Below are positions 16,648 to 28,144 of a stretch of 64,000 bases of DNA, one piece after another. The notes under the pieces were generated by a model. That model was given only the letters and a program-made list of their open reading frames with translations, did no database searches and had not been told where the DNA came from. This stretch comes from Deinococcus sp. Leaf326 (GTDB taxonomy: Bacteria; Deinococcota; Deinococci; Deinococcales; Deinococcaceae). The DNA lies in contig NZ_LMOM01000043.1 of assembly GCF_001424185.1 (NCBI RefSeq), positions 208,001 through 272,000 of the forward strand, given 5' to 3'. A program made the translations under genes and the position numbers. The first letter of the stretch is position 1. Each line of letters begins with the position of its first letter.

Positions 16648-17883
16648 TTACACCACCCATTCTCCGTTCCGCATCAGGGGCTCTCGGGCGCCGTCCTTCG
16701 TCACGCCGTCCACGTCAGTGCCGGGGGTGCCGATCATCCAGTCCACGTGAATTAGGCTGTCGTTGCCGCCGGCGGCGCGCAGGGCCGCTTCGTCGCTGCC
16801 GCCCCGCACGTTGGTCGGGTAGCAGCGGCCCAGGGCAATGTGCGAGGCGGCGTTCTCATCGAACAGCGTGTTTAGGAACAGCGTCCCCGTGCGCGCCACC
16901 GGAGCCGAGGCGGGCACGAGGGCGATCTCGCCCAGGTGTGCGGCGCCCTCGTCGGTGCCGATGAGCTGTCTCAGGGTCTCCTCGCCGCGCTTGGCGGTGA
17001 CTTCTACGGCCCGGCCCCCCTCGAAGCGCACGCGGATGCCTTCGATGAGCTGCCCGCGCGCACTCAGGGGCTTGCTGGCGGCGGCCCAGCCGTCCACGCG
17101 CTCGCGGTGCGGGGCAGTGAAGACCTCGTCGGTGGGCAGGTTGGGCACGGCGCGGATGCCGTTTTTGGCTGTTTCCGCGCCGCCCTGCCAGATGTGGTTC
17201 TCGGCGAGCCCCACCGTCAGGTCAGTGCCCAGTTCGGACTTCAGGTGCACCGCGGCGTACTGCTTCCCGGTCAGTAGGCGGGTCAGGCGCTCCAGCCCCG
17301 CCAGGTGCTTGTCCCAGGCGGCGACCGGATCGGGCTGGTCGGCGCGGGTCACGGCGAAGATGTCGTCCCAGAGCCGCGCCACGCCGTCGTCCTGACTCAG
17401 CTCCGGGTACACGCGGGTCGCCCAGGCGGGGGTGCTCATGGCGGCCACGCACCAGTTCACCGCGAAGCCGCTCACTGCTGCCGCCACCTCGCGCCCGGCC
17501 TGGGCCAGCAGCTTGCTGCGCGTGGCGATGCGCGCCGGGTCCACGCCGGCCAGCAGCGCCGGGTCGTCGCCCACGACGCGCAGGCGGGCGTAACCGTCGT
17601 CCAGCATCTTCTGGGCTTCCAGAGTGGCCCACCCTGGCACGTAGGCCACCGCATCGTCGCCGCCGTCTTCGTACAGCGCCAGGCCTAGGTGATCGTCCAC
17701 GTACTGCACGCGCACGTCGAGCGCCCCGGCGCAGTAGGCGGCGCGGGCGATCAGTCGGGCCAGTGGGGCGGCCTCCAGCGGCGCGGCGACGAACAGTTTG
17801 CCGCCGCTGGGCAGGTTGACCCCGGTGCGCACGAGCAGTTCGGCGTAGCGCTCCAGCCGGGTCTGGAATTCGGAGGTGGTCAT
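16648..17883 (-). CDS. M29 family aminopeptidase
   Basis: A 411-residue metallopeptidase of the thermophilic aminopeptidase T/AmpS family. Characteristic blocks are [18 protein letters not shown] near the N-terminus, [13 protein letters not shown] in the middle and [16 protein letters not shown] near the C-terminus; the last contains metal-ligand His and Asp residues. It should be cytosolic and dimeric with two divalent metals. ATG 17883 is chosen because TAAAGT lies seven bases upstream; a GTG three codons earlier is less likely. Confidence 0.92.
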   Translation of the reverse strand: MTTSEFQTRLERYAELLVRTGVNLPSGGKLFVAAPLEAAPLARLIARAAYCAGALDVRVQYVDDHLGLALYEDGGDDAVAYVPGWATLEAQKMLDDGYARLRVVGDDPALLAGVDPARIATRSKLLAQAGREVAAAVSGFAVNWCVAAMSTPAWATRVYPELSQDDGVARLWDDIFAVTRADQPDPVAAWDKHLAGLERLTRLLTGKQYAAVHLKSELGTDLTVGLAENHIWQGGAETAKNGIRAVPNLPTDEVFTAPHRERVDGWAAASKPLSARGQLIEGIRVRFEGGRAVEVTAKRGEETLRQLIGTDEGAAHLGEIALVPASAPVARTGTLFLNTLFDENAASHIALGRCYPTNVRGGSDEAALRAAGGNDSLIHVDWMIGTPGTDVDGVTKDGAREPLMRNGEWVV

Positions 17884-17950
17884 GGGTTCCACTTTAGGGC
17901 GGTCTCCGCCGGGCTGTCCGGCATCGCGGGGCGGCCGGGACCCGTGCCGC

Positions 17951-18433
17951 CTACCAGCCCTCGATCTGCCGCCCGGCCTCGAACGCGGCCGCGCCGACCG
18001 CCACGCTGAGGTTCAGGCTGCGGCCGTGCCCGGGCTGCGGCAGTTTCAGCTTGGGGAGGGCGTCGCGCAGCCACGCGGGCAGGCCGCGTGACTCGGGCCC
18101 GAACAGCAGGTAGTCGCCCCGCCGGAAGCCCGCGCGGGTGTGCAGATCGGTCGCGTGGGTGGAGAAGGCGAAGACGCGCGCCCCGGCCCCCAGCGTGCCC
18201 TGAAAAGCCGTCCAGCTTGCGTGCTCGTGAAGCGTCACGCCCTCCAGATAATCCATCACCGCCCGCCGGAACTCGCGGTCGTGCAGGTGGAACCCGAAGG
18301 GCCGGATGAGGTGCAGCTCGGCCCCCAGCACGGCGCAGGTGCGCGCCACGTTGCCGACGTTGCCCGCCTTTTCCGGCTCGAACAGGACGACGTGCAGCAG
18401 CGGCGTGGGAACCGGTGTCGCGCCGTCAGGCAT
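17951..18433 (-). CDS. trmL: tRNA (cytidine(34)-2'-O)-methyltransferase
   Basis: A 160-residue minimal SPOUT methyltransferase. Family blocks are [19 protein letters not shown] (motif 1), [11 protein letters not shown] (motif 2, SAM knot) and [14 protein letters not shown] (motif 3). It modifies the wobble base of tRNA-Leu species in other bacteria. The start overlaps the ispF end by 8 bp, so the two are co-transcribed. Confidence 0.93.
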   Translation of the reverse strand: MPDGATPVPTPLLHVVLFEPEKAGNVGNVARTCAVLGAELHLIRPFGFHLHDREFRRAVMDYLEGVTLHEHASWTAFQGTLGAGARVFAFSTHATDLHTRAGFRRGDYLLFGPESRGLPAWLRDALPKLKLPQPGHGRSLNLSVAVGAAAFEAGRQIEGW

Positions 18434-18974
18434 CCGCGCGCTCCGGTTCCGGCTGGCCCAGCAGCACCGTGACCCGCGTCTGCACGTGGTCGGGGGCCAG
18501 CCCCTCGGAAGTCTTGAAGCTCACCCCCACCTCGGACTCGGGAAGGGCCAGCAATCCGGCGACCGACCGCGCGATCTCGGCGCGCAGCGGCCCCAGCTTG
18601 GGCCGGTCCAGCGTCACGACCAGGGCCACGTTCACGGGCGCGTAGCCGCGGCTACGCGTCAGTTCTAGGGCCCGCGCCAGGATCACGCGCGAGTCCATGC
18701 CCTGCCACTCGGCGGCCGTGTCGGGAAAATACTGCCCGATGTCGCCCAGCGCGAGCCCCGAGAGCAGGGCGTCGGCGAGCGCGTGCAGCACGGCGTCGCC
18801 GTCCGAGTGCGCCACCGCGCCCCGTTCCGACGGCACGTGCACGCCGCCCAGGACCAGGGAGCGGCCCCCATCTTCCGGCCGGGCCAGGCGGTGGGCGTCC
18901 TCGCCGTACCCGATCCGGTAGGCGAGCGGGGCGCGGCTGGGCAGGGCGCGGTCGGGCAGCGGGGCAGCGGTCAT
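18426..18974 (-). CDS. ispF: 2-C-methyl-D-erythritol 2,4-cyclodiphosphate synthase
   Basis: A 182-residue MEP-pathway enzyme providing isoprenoid precursors, which here also feed carotenoids. Metal ligands are in GYGEDAHRL, and the family block [19 protein letters not shown] is intact, followed by DIGQYFPDT. It has about 20 extra N-terminal residues compared with typical IspF. TATCCT lies seven bases before ATG, consistent with a leaderless mRNA. Overlaps trmL by 8 bp. Confidence 0.96.
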   Translation of the reverse strand: MTAAPLPDRALPSRAPLAYRIGYGEDAHRLARPEDGGRSLVLGGVHVPSERGAVAHSDGDAVLHALADALLSGLALGDIGQYFPDTAAEWQGMDSRVILARALELTRSRGYAPVNVALVVTLDRPKLGPLRAEIARSVAGLLALPESEVGVSFKTSEGLAPDHVQTRVTVLLGQPEPERADA

Positions 18975-19018
18975 GGGGGGCAGGATAACGGGGCCTGCCC
19001 GCGTGACCGCTGTACTCC

Positions 19019-20080
<1,062 letters not shown>

Positions 20081-20114
20081 GGGCCGGAGTGTAGCGCCCG
20101 CCTACACTGTCGCC

Positions 20115-20504
20115 ATGACCCCCTCACCCGTGCCCGACCCTGAGATCGACGTCCAGGTGGACGTGCGCCATCTCCCTGACCACAGCACGGCGCAGCGGCA
20201 GGTGTTCGGGTACGTCATCACCCTGCACAACCGGGGCGGCGACACCTGGCAACTCGTCGCGCGCCACTGGGACATCCAGGACGCGCGCGGCCACACGATC
20301 ACCGTAGACGGCGAGGGCGTGGTCGGCGAGCAGCCCATCCTCGCGCCCGGCGCCCGCTACACCTACAACTCCTTCGTGACGCTGGACACCGCGCCCGGCG
20401 TCATGGCGGGGCATTACGTCATGCGCGACGCCTGGGGCCAGAGCGCCCAGGTGCCCGTCCTTCCCTTCCGGCTGGATACGGGAAGCGAACGGGTCCTGAA
20501 CTGA
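20115..20504 (+). CDS. apaG: ApaG domain protein
   Basis: A 129-residue single-domain protein of fibronectin-III-like fold. Recognised by VFGYVITLHNRGGDTWQLVARHWDI, GEGVVGEQPILAPGARYTYNS and GHYVMRD. ApaG is linked to Co/Mg efflux and Ap4A phenotypes, but its activity is unresolved. Start at 20115: TACACT lies six bases upstream, so the transcript is probably leaderless. Confidence 0.93.
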   Translation: MTPSPVPDPEIDVQVDVRHLPDHSTAQRQVFGYVITLHNRGGDTWQLVARHWDIQDARGHTITVDGEGVVGEQPILAPGARYTYNSFVTLDTAPGVMAGHYVMRDAWGQSAQVPVLPFRLDTGSERVLN

Positions 20505-20553
20505 GGGACGGGGGCGGCGGGAGCATACGGGCCGGCGTCCGCTGCCCTGCCCC

Positions 20554-21522
20554 TCAAGGCAACCGCAGCACCCGCACGTTGCCGCTCGCTGCGCTCAGGA
20601 AATTGAGCCGGCCGCCGTCGGGGCTCACGTTCCAGTCGCTCTGGCGCACCTGATCGCCCAGGTCGCCCAGGGTGGTCCAGGCTGCGCTGCCCACGCTGTA
20701 CTGCCTCAGCACGTGCGGCCCGCTGCCACCGAGCGGGATAAGCAGCATCCGGTCCGCGTCGCGCCAGCGGTACGATCCGAACACGTTCAGTTCGCGCGCT
20801 GCGCCTCCCGCCGTGTCCTGAAGCCACAGGCCGTTGCGCGCCGCGGAGTCGAAGGCGACCGTGTACGCGACCCGCCGACCGTCGGGGCTCAGGGCGACCG
20901 CGCGGAAGCCCAGGGCGGTGCGCAGCGTCTTTTTCGCGCCGGTCAGGACGTTCAGGGTGAACAGGTCGCGGTCGCGGTCGCCGGGCGCCAGCTTGCCGCT
21001 CAGGAGCAGCGTATCCTCGCCGATCCACCCCGAGACGCCGCCGCCGTACAGTGTCGCCACGGCGCGCGGCGCTCCGAAGGCGTTGGCGACGTAGACCCGT
21101 GTGGCCCGGCGGTCGTAGTTGCCGCCCGTATCACTGCGTGCATAGGCCAGCCGCGTCTCGCTGCGCGTCCAGGCCACGTCGCTTCCGTAGGTGGGCAGGG
21201 TGAAGCGCCGGCCGTCGGCCAGCCGCTCCAGGGTGGTTGCCTCGCCGTTGCCGGGGCGCACGGCCCACAGCAGCCGGGGCGAGAAGAAGGCCACCGAGGA
21301 GAAGCGCCGCGTGACCTCGCCGCCCCCGGCCGGCACCTCGTAGATGCCGGTCGCGGCGCGCGCCGGGGGGCCGTCCAGAAACAGCAGCGAGCGCGAATCC
21401 GGCGCCCAGACCGTGCCGGGGCAGCACGTCCCGCTCAGGACGGCCTGCGAGGGCAGCGTGGCGGCGGGGGCCAGGGTGCTCAGTGCCAGCGCCGCCAGCG
21501 CCAAGGAACGGGCGCGCCTCAC
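20554..21522 (-). CDS. Secreted TolB-like beta-propeller protein
   Basis: A 322-residue protein with a signal peptide (MRRARSLALAALALSTLAPAA). It has repeated WD40-like/PD40 elements such as VWAPDSRSLLFLDG, LSPDGRRVAYTVAF and NVSPDGGRLNFLSA, so a beta-propeller in the envelope is likely. No enzymatic motif is seen. It starts within the last four bases of the M23 peptidase gene and probably forms a two-gene operon with it. Confidence 0.75.
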   Translation of the reverse strand: MRRARSLALAALALSTLAPAATLPSQAVLSGTCCPGTVWAPDSRSLLFLDGPPARAATGIYEVPAGGGEVTRRFSSVAFFSPRLLWAVRPGNGEATTLERLADGRRFTLPTYGSDVAWTRSETRLAYARSDTGGNYDRRATRVYVANAFGAPRAVATLYGGGVSGWIGEDTLLLSGKLAPGDRDRDLFTLNVLTGAKKTLRTALGFRAVALSPDGRRVAYTVAFDSAARNGLWLQDTAGGAARELNVFGSYRWRDADRMLLIPLGGSGPHVLRQYSVGSAAWTTLGDLGDQVRQSDWNVSPDGGRLNFLSAASGNVRVLRLP

Positions 21523-22262
21523 CGCGCGCCTCCGGGGGCGGGGGGCCAGGGCCGCCGGAACTCGTTGAGGAGCGGGCCGCCGCGCAGCGCGCCCGGCTGG
21601 GTGTCGGGGGTCTGCCAGCGCCGGGGCTGGTCGAGGTCGTACTCGTAGCCGCGCCCGAAGCCCCCGGCCAGGGCGAGCGTGTCCCAGTCGGCGGCGATGT
21701 ACGGCACCGGGTTGAAGAAGCGCTGGTGCGAGCGGTCGCGCAACTCCAGGTGCAGGTGCGGCGCGCTGACGCAGGTGAACTGCGAGTCGCCACTCTCGCC
21801 AATGACCTGTCCGCGCTTGACCTGCTGCCCGACCCGCATCGAGGAGCGCACGCGCAGGTGCCCGTACAGGCTGCTGAGGTTGCCCGCGTGGTCAATCACG
21901 ACGTTGTGCGGCGGGCTACCGTGGGTGCCGTCCACCTCGGCCACCCGGCCGTCGCCGATAGCGCGCACCGGGGTGCCGCAGGGCGCCGAGAAGTCCAGCC
22001 CCGCGTGGATGCCCTGCAGGTTGCCGTAGGTGCTGCGCCGCTGCCGGTACGACCCTGTGGTGTTGCCGTAGCCCTGTCCCAACAACCAGGTGTCGGGCCC
22101 CGGCGCGTCCGCGAAGGGCAGCCCGAACTGCCGGGAAGGCGGCGCGGTGGCCGAGAGGGGGAGCGGCGCGGCGTAGTGGGCCAGCGCGCCGCCCAGGAGC
22201 AGCAGGCCGGCCATTCCCAGGCCCACCCGCCGCCCTCGCCGGAACAGATTCAGCTTGAACAT
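21519..22262 (-). CDS. M23 family peptidase (LytM domain), membrane-anchored or secreted
   Basis: A 247-residue protein. An N-terminal hydrophobic segment (VGLGMAGLLLLGGALAHYA) follows a basic stretch, so it is exported. The LytM zinc site shows HAGLDFSAPCG (HxxxD), then SSLYGHL and HLHLELRD. It probably cuts peptidoglycan peptide cross-links. Overlaps the propeller gene by 4 bp. No clear ribosome binding site is seen before ATG. Confidence 0.9.
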   Translation of the reverse strand: MFKLNLFRRGRRVGLGMAGLLLLGGALAHYAAPLPLSATAPPSRQFGLPFADAPGPDTWLLGQGYGNTTGSYRQRRSTYGNLQGIHAGLDFSAPCGTPVRAIGDGRVAEVDGTHGSPPHNVVIDHAGNLSSLYGHLRVRSSMRVGQQVKRGQVIGESGDSQFTCVSAPHLHLELRDRSHQRFFNPVPYIAADWDTLALAGGFGRGYEYDLDQPRRWQTPDTQPGALRGGPLLNEFRRPWPPAPGGAR

Positions 22263-22337
22263 GGCGAATGCTCGCGCGGGCGTGGGTGCGGCACGGTAGC
22301 GCAGGGCACCTTCGCGTGCGCCGCCGCGCCCCCCGGC

Positions 22338-22366
22338 TTGACTTCCGCGCCCGTGACCCGTACCTT
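22338..22366 (+). promoter_or_regulatory. Promoter of tRNA-Asp
   Basis: TTGACT, a 17-bp spacer and TACCTT lie just upstream of the tRNA 5' end, at the expected distance for a transcript with a very short leader. Confidence 0.6.
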
Positions 22367-22376
22367 GTTCTCCGCT

Positions 22377-22452
<76 letters not shown>

Positions 22453-22456
22453 GCAC

Positions 22457-22485
22457 AAAGCGCCCCTCATGGGGGCGCTTTTTTC
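22457..22485 (+). terminator. Terminator of tRNA-Asp
   Basis: AAGCGCCCC and GGGGCGCTT form a nine-base-pair stem followed by a T run, starting six bases after the encoded CCA. Confidence 0.88.
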
Positions 22486-22548
22486 ATGTTCCGTGACGAA
22501 CTCGGGGTCCGGCCGCGCCAGATGACACTCTGCGGCCCCCGCCTGTCC

Positions 22549-22580
<32 letters not shown>

Positions 22581-22657
22581 TGAGTGGGCCTTTTGCCCGG
22601 CCCTCTCCGAACCCCGCGCACGGCGAGCCTATCCACATTCTGGGGAGGACGCCACGC

Positions 22658-24568
<1,911 letters not shown>

Positions 24569-24621
24569 GCACTCCGGTGAACTCGCGTCTTGTGCGGTTT
24601 GACGAGCGCGGAGCGAGCTGG

Positions 24622-24665
24622 AGAAAAAAGGGTGCCGGGCGTGAAGTGAGCCGCCCGGCGCCCTT
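24622..24665 (-). terminator. Long hairpin with leftward T tract
   Basis: Fourteen pairs (24628-24641 with 24652-24665, one G-U) enclose a ten-base loop. Read leftward the stem is followed by TTTTTT; read rightward it lacks a T tract. It lies 60 bp after speA, so it may also protect or end the speA transcript. Confidence 0.6.
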
Positions 24666-24701
24666 CCGGGTGGTCTACGGGACCCACGGAAGCCGGTGGG
24701 C

Positions 24702-25058
24702 ATGATCCCCGTCGCCCACATCACGACCCGCGCGGCGTGGACGGCGGCGCTGGCGGTCGGGGAGTACACCGCCCCTACTCTGGGAACGCAGGGCTTCATC
24801 CACGCCTCGCGGCCAGATGCGGGGCAGCTTCTCGCGGTCGCCGACTTCCTGTACCGGGGCCAGCCGGACCTCGTGCTTCTGCTCATCGCCTCCGAGCGGC
24901 TTCACTCCGAGCTGCGCTGAGAGGAGTCCGGGCCGGGCAGGGACCTCTTTCCTCATCTCTACGGCCCGGTGAATCTGGACGCGGTGGTCGGGGTCCTGGA
25001 CTTTCCCCCGGAACCGGACGGTACGTTCCGGCTGCCTGGGTTGCTCCGGGGACCATGA
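24702..25058 (+). pseudogene. DUF952 family protein interrupted by a single in-frame TGA
   Basis: The first part (VAHITTRAAWTAAL, EYTAPTLGTQGFIHASR) is a normal DUF952 start. TGA occurs at 24918-24920, but the same frame then continues [20 protein letters not shown], the conserved family end, to TGA at 25056. Most members have a Trp (RWE) where TGA stands, so TGG to TGA is the simplest change. The remainder appears intact with no frameshift. Either a recent pseudogene, a sequencing error or stop-codon readthrough. DUF952 function is unknown. Confidence 0.85.
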
Positions 25059-25065
25059 ACCCAGG

Positions 25066-25108
25066 ACACAGCGCCCGCACGGGCTGGTGGCCCGTGCGGG
25101 CGCTGTGT
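25066..25108. terminator. Perfect 19-bp hairpin between convergent genes
   Basis: Arms 25066-25084 and 25090-25108 are exact reverse complements with a five-base loop. It lies between the DUF952 frame and the leftward lipoprotein. No T tract is present on either side, so termination efficiency is uncertain, but position and strength suggest a shared end. Confidence 0.6.
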
Positions 25109-25118
25109 CTGTGGGGCG

Positions 25119-25289
25119 TTACTTGTTGCTTTCGGTCGTGGTCGTCGTGGTCGAGGTGCCGGCGGGCTGCCCCGACGGGTCGAAGGTCTTGGTGGTGGTG
25201 GTCGACGACGATGAGGAGGTATCGCTGCCCTGGTTGCTGCAACCGGCGAGCAGGAGGGCGGCGGCCAGCAGCGGAAGGAGGCGTTTCAT
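25119..25289 (-). CDS. Small Ser/Thr-rich lipoprotein
   Basis: A 56-residue protein. MKRLLPLLAAALLLAGCSNQ is a textbook lipoprotein signal with lipobox LAGC (Cys17). The remaining about 40 residues are mostly Ser and Thr with a short FDPSGQPAG break. GGAGG-like purines (cagcggaaggaggc on the opposite strand) do not serve it; its own ribosome binding site is not clear. No family recognised. It should be a short tether at the cell surface side. Confidence 0.65.
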   Translation of the reverse strand: MKRLLPLLAAALLLAGCSNQGSDTSSSSSTTTTKTFDPSGQPAGTSTTTTTTESNK

Positions 25290-25445
25290 GCCCCCAGTGT
25301 CGGACAATTGCCGCCGCGCAGATGAGAGGCGTGAGCCGGAAAATCTTGAGGAGTTCGTCAATTCTGCGTCAGTTCCGGGCAGGCCCAAACCGAACTGGCA
25401 CGCCGCAGCCCATACAGGGGGCCGCGCCGCGCTACCCTGTACGTT

Positions 25446-26678
25446 ATGTCGGATGCTCTCATCACGCTGGAAATCGAAAAACTTGTAGCGGGAGGCCTGG
25501 GTCTGGCCCGTGACGAGTCTGGCGTGGTGCTGGTACGCGGCGCCCTGCCCGGCGAACGTGTCACCGCCCGCCTGCGCGCCGGTAAAGGAGTCCGTCAGGG
25601 CGAAGTGGTCGAGGTGCTGCGCCGCAGCCCTGACCGGGTAGACGGCCCCGAGCTTCCCACGGCCGATCTGGCGTTCGCCAGCTACGCGGCGCAGCTCGCC
25701 TTCAAACGGGCCTTCGTTGAAGAAGCCCTGACCCGCATCGCCAAGGTGCGGCACACGGTCGGCGAGACGGTGCCCAGCCCGCAGGAGTGGCACTACCGCA
25801 ATACTGCCCAGTACCTCGTGACGCCGCAGGGCCTGGCCTACCGCGAGCGCCGGGGCCACGGCCCGCAGGCCTTCACCCAGGACCCGCTCGTCATGGAACA
25901 GATCCGGGCCGTGGCCGAGCGCCTCGACCCCGCCCACCTCGACCCCGTGACCGAGGTGGCTTTCCGGGCCAGCCAGCTTACCGGCGAGGTCGTCGCGGCG
26001 ATCATCGGGGCGGGCGAGCCCAAGCAGTTCCTGCGGGCCAGCGACCACCTCATGGACTCGGGGGTGGCCGGCGTGTCGCTGGCGCAGCCGGCAGGGCGGC
26101 GCTTCAGCGCGGGCGTACGCCTCGTCGCCGGCGAGAGCGAGATCCGCGAGCAGTTCGGGCGCGTGCAGGTCAGCGTGTCGGCCACCGGCTTCGCTCAGGT
26201 GAACCCGGCGGCGGCGGGGCTGGCCTACGTGCGCGCCGCCGAACTGGCGGGTACCGGCGAACACGCCGTGGACCTGTACGGCGGGGCCGGGGCTATCGCG
26301 CGCCATCTCTCGCCCAACTTCCGGCGTGTGACGGTGCTCGACAGTTCCTCCGAGGCGCTGTCGCGTGGCCGGCAGGACGTGGCCCTGAGCGGCGAGAAGA
26401 ACGTCACCTACCGCAGCGGCGACGCGGCCCGGTTCTCCGAACTCGGCACCGACGTGATCGTCGTGGACCCCCCCCGCGCCGGCCTGGAGGCCGAGGCCCG
26501 CGAGCAGATCCACGCCTCGACCGCCGACCGCCTCGTGTACGTCTCGTGCGACCCGGCCACCTGGGCGCGCGACATCGGCGAGTTCGCGCGCCGGGGCTGG
26601 AAGCTGGGCGAGGTCACCCCGCACGACTTCTACCCCCAGACCTCGCACGTCGAGATCGTGAGCGTCCTCAACCGCTGA
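25446..26678 (+). CDS. Class I RNA methyltransferase of the TrmA/RlmCD (uracil-C5) family
   Basis: A 410-residue protein with a TRAM-like N-terminus ([21 protein letters not shown], then GALPGERV). The Rossmann domain contains [15 protein letters not shown] and [10 protein letters not shown]. The nucleophile loop is [12 protein letters not shown], with Cys near residue 366. The Cys cluster for the 4Fe-4S centre found in RlmD is absent; the catalytic Cys is the only one in the protein. Target base (rRNA or tRNA uracil) cannot be fixed. TACCCT lies seven bases before ATG. Confidence 0.88.
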   Translation: MSDALITLEIEKLVAGGLGLARDESGVVLVRGALPGERVTARLRAGKGVRQGEVVEVLRRSPDRVDGPELPTADLAFASYAAQLAFKRAFVEEALTRIAKVRHTVGETVPSPQEWHYRNTAQYLVTPQGLAYRERRGHGPQAFTQDPLVMEQIRAVAERLDPAHLDPVTEVAFRASQLTGEVVAAIIGAGEPKQFLRASDHLMDSGVAGVSLAQPAGRRFSAGVRLVAGESEIREQFGRVQVSVSATGFAQVNPAAAGLAYVRAAELAGTGEHAVDLYGGAGAIARHLSPNFRRVTVLDSSSEALSRGRQDVALSGEKNVTYRSGDAARFSELGTDVIVVDPPRAGLEAEAREQIHASTADRLVYVSCDPATWARDIGEFARRGWKLGEVTPHDFYPQTSHVEIVSVLNR

Positions 26679-26679
26679 G

Positions 26680-26946
26680 ATGACCCCGCCGCAATTGTCC
26701 CCGCGGGCCGGCAGGCTGTGGGCCTGGGCACTTGCTGGGGCGGCCGCGTTGCTTCTCGTGGCCGTCATCTCGCTGAGGGTGAGCCACGAGCTCTGGGGCG
26801 ACGCAGACGAAATGACGGGCAGTTCCCCGGCGTCTCTGGCGGACTGCATCAACTCGCTCGGTCTAGCCTTCGTTGAGATTCCCTCGAAACATCAGGTCCT
26901 CGTGCGGCAGGGCGACGTGTGGTGGATAACCAACACCTACGCCTGA
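26680..26946 (+). CDS. Small single-pass membrane protein, unknown
   Basis: An 88-residue frame beginning one base after the methyltransferase stop. One hydrophobic helix (LWAWALAGAAALLLVAVISL) follows a basic N-terminus. The outside part ends with VEIPSKHQVLVRQGDVWWI. No family recognised. The tight spacing suggests co-transcription with the methyltransferase. Confidence 0.5.
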   Translation: MTPPQLSPRAGRLWAWALAGAAALLLVAVISLRVSHELWGDADEMTGSSPASLADCINSLGLAFVEIPSKHQVLVRQGDVWWITNTYA

Positions 26947-27019
26947 GCCATGCTGCACCGCTTCACGGAACGGTTAGAGACGGCCTCAACCCCCGACCCT
27001 GCACGGTAGGGTGCAGGCC

Positions 27020-27430
27020 GTGAACCGTGCCGCTCTGTGTTTCGCCGTGCTGCTGGCACCGCTGCTGGCCGGATGCCAGGACCGGCAGGTCCGCGCCGAT
27101 CAGGCGGCACTAGCGCAGCGGGTCACGGCGTTGGAGGCTGAGGTACGAGGCCTCAAGGGCCAGGACGCAACCCTTGCGCCTACGCTGCCCGAGGCCAGCG
27201 AGGCGACAGCGCGCGCCGCTGCCGGCAACTGCGCGACGGCTCTGGCCCGCGCGCTGGAGACCTACCGCAGCGGCAGCCTGGACACCCGCTACCCCACCCG
27301 GACCGAGCTGGCCGCGCCGGACGCCTGCGCGGGACAGCGGGTCGAGTGGACTGCCCTGGAGGCGCAGCGTTACGCCTTCCGGGTGCTGTCGGCCAAGGGC
27401 CAGGAACTCGCGCGCCAGAACGGTCCCTGA
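27020..27430 (+). CDS. Lipoprotein with short coiled coil, unknown
   Basis: A 136-residue protein. The signal ends in LLAGC (lipobox), followed by QALAQRVTALEAEV-like heptads in about residues 25-50 (DQAALAQRVTALEAEVRGL). Two further cysteines (NCATAL and DACAGQ) may form a disulfide. The GTG start at 27020 is chosen because TAGGGT lies seven bases upstream, the leaderless spacing; an in-frame GTG at 27011 would overlap it. Function unknown. Confidence 0.65.
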   Translation: MNRAALCFAVLLAPLLAGCQDRQVRADQAALAQRVTALEAEVRGLKGQDATLAPTLPEASEATARAAAGNCATALARALETYRSGSLDTRYPTRTELAAPDACAGQRVEWTALEAQRYAFRVLSAKGQELARQNGP

Positions 27431-27445
27431 GCCCGGCTTCCCGGC

Positions 27446-27823
27446 TCAGTGGCGGTCGGTGCCTGTCACGGTGCGCTGAGTAGTGGGGACAGGTGCAGGT
27501 GCGGGCCGGTTGCGGCCCATCAGCCCGAAGAGCCCCAACAGCCCGAGCAGGCCCCAGGGAAAGTCGTTGCCTCTGGGGGCTTCGGTGACGCTGCTGCTCG
27601 TGGAGGTGTCGCTGGTGGTCCCCGGCACGGCCGTATCGGTCGTGTCTGTGGAAGTCGTGTCGGCCGGGGTGGTGGTGTCGGTCGTGTCCGGCGCTGTGGT
27701 ATCGGCCGGGGTAGTCGTGTCGTCCGTGGAGGTCTGGACCTGAACGTAGCCAGGGGTGGGCGCGGTCGCCAGGGCCACCGGGGAAGCGAACAGCAGGGCG
27801 AGCGTAAAGGTCATCGTGCGCAT
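27446..27823 (-). CDS. WGxxGxxG-type exported protein with Thr/Asp-rich linker
   Basis: A 125-residue protein. A signal peptide (MRTMTFTLALLFASPVALA) is followed by a long linker of repeated TTxPADTT and TTDTT units. A C-terminal hydrophobic WGLLGLLGLFGLMGRNR then ends in a basic residue. The WGxxGxxG plus basic end resembles a C-terminal membrane-sorting signal seen in small bacterial surface proteins. Function unknown. AAGGAG lies five bases before ATG. Confidence 0.7.
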   Translation of the reverse strand: MRTMTFTLALLFASPVALATAPTPGYVQVQTSTDDTTTPADTTAPDTTDTTTPADTTSTDTTDTAVPGTTSDTSTSSSVTEAPRGNDFPWGLLGLLGLFGLMGRNRPAPAPVPTTQRTVTGTDRH

Positions 27824-28144
27824 AGGAACTCCTTGAGCAGTGAAGCCGGGGCCCCGAGTGCGGGAACCGGATCTGTCTGGCGCCAGTCTGATTCGGAGGA
27901 CCGCCGCTGCGCTGAGAAGTGGGCTGGGCTGGCCTTTACTCGCCGCAGAGCGGCCCTGAAGTCAAACTCGAGGGCTGTCCTCCAGTTGCATGAACATGCC
28001 TTCATCCTTCGGGTACGAGTTGGGCCGCCTCGCCGGACGCTCCGGGACGGAAACCGCGCTAGTGCGCGGCCTGCCAACATCAGATTTCATGTTCCGCCGG
28101 TCTGGTGCGGCGCCTTCTGGGAGCGGGGCAGGGGCAAGCCGGTC
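27824..28144. other. Intergenic stretch, no gene supported
   Basis: 321 bp between the WGxxGxxG gene start and the HD-domain gene stop. It should hold the leftward promoter of the former. Short frames exist but lack ribosome binding sites or recognisable products. I see no RNA gene, repeat or terminator. Confidence 0.4.

Noticed and set aside
27811..28080. Leftward 89-codon frame before the WGxxGxxG gene
   Set aside because: It overlaps the start of the better-supported gene and has no ribosome binding site or known motif.
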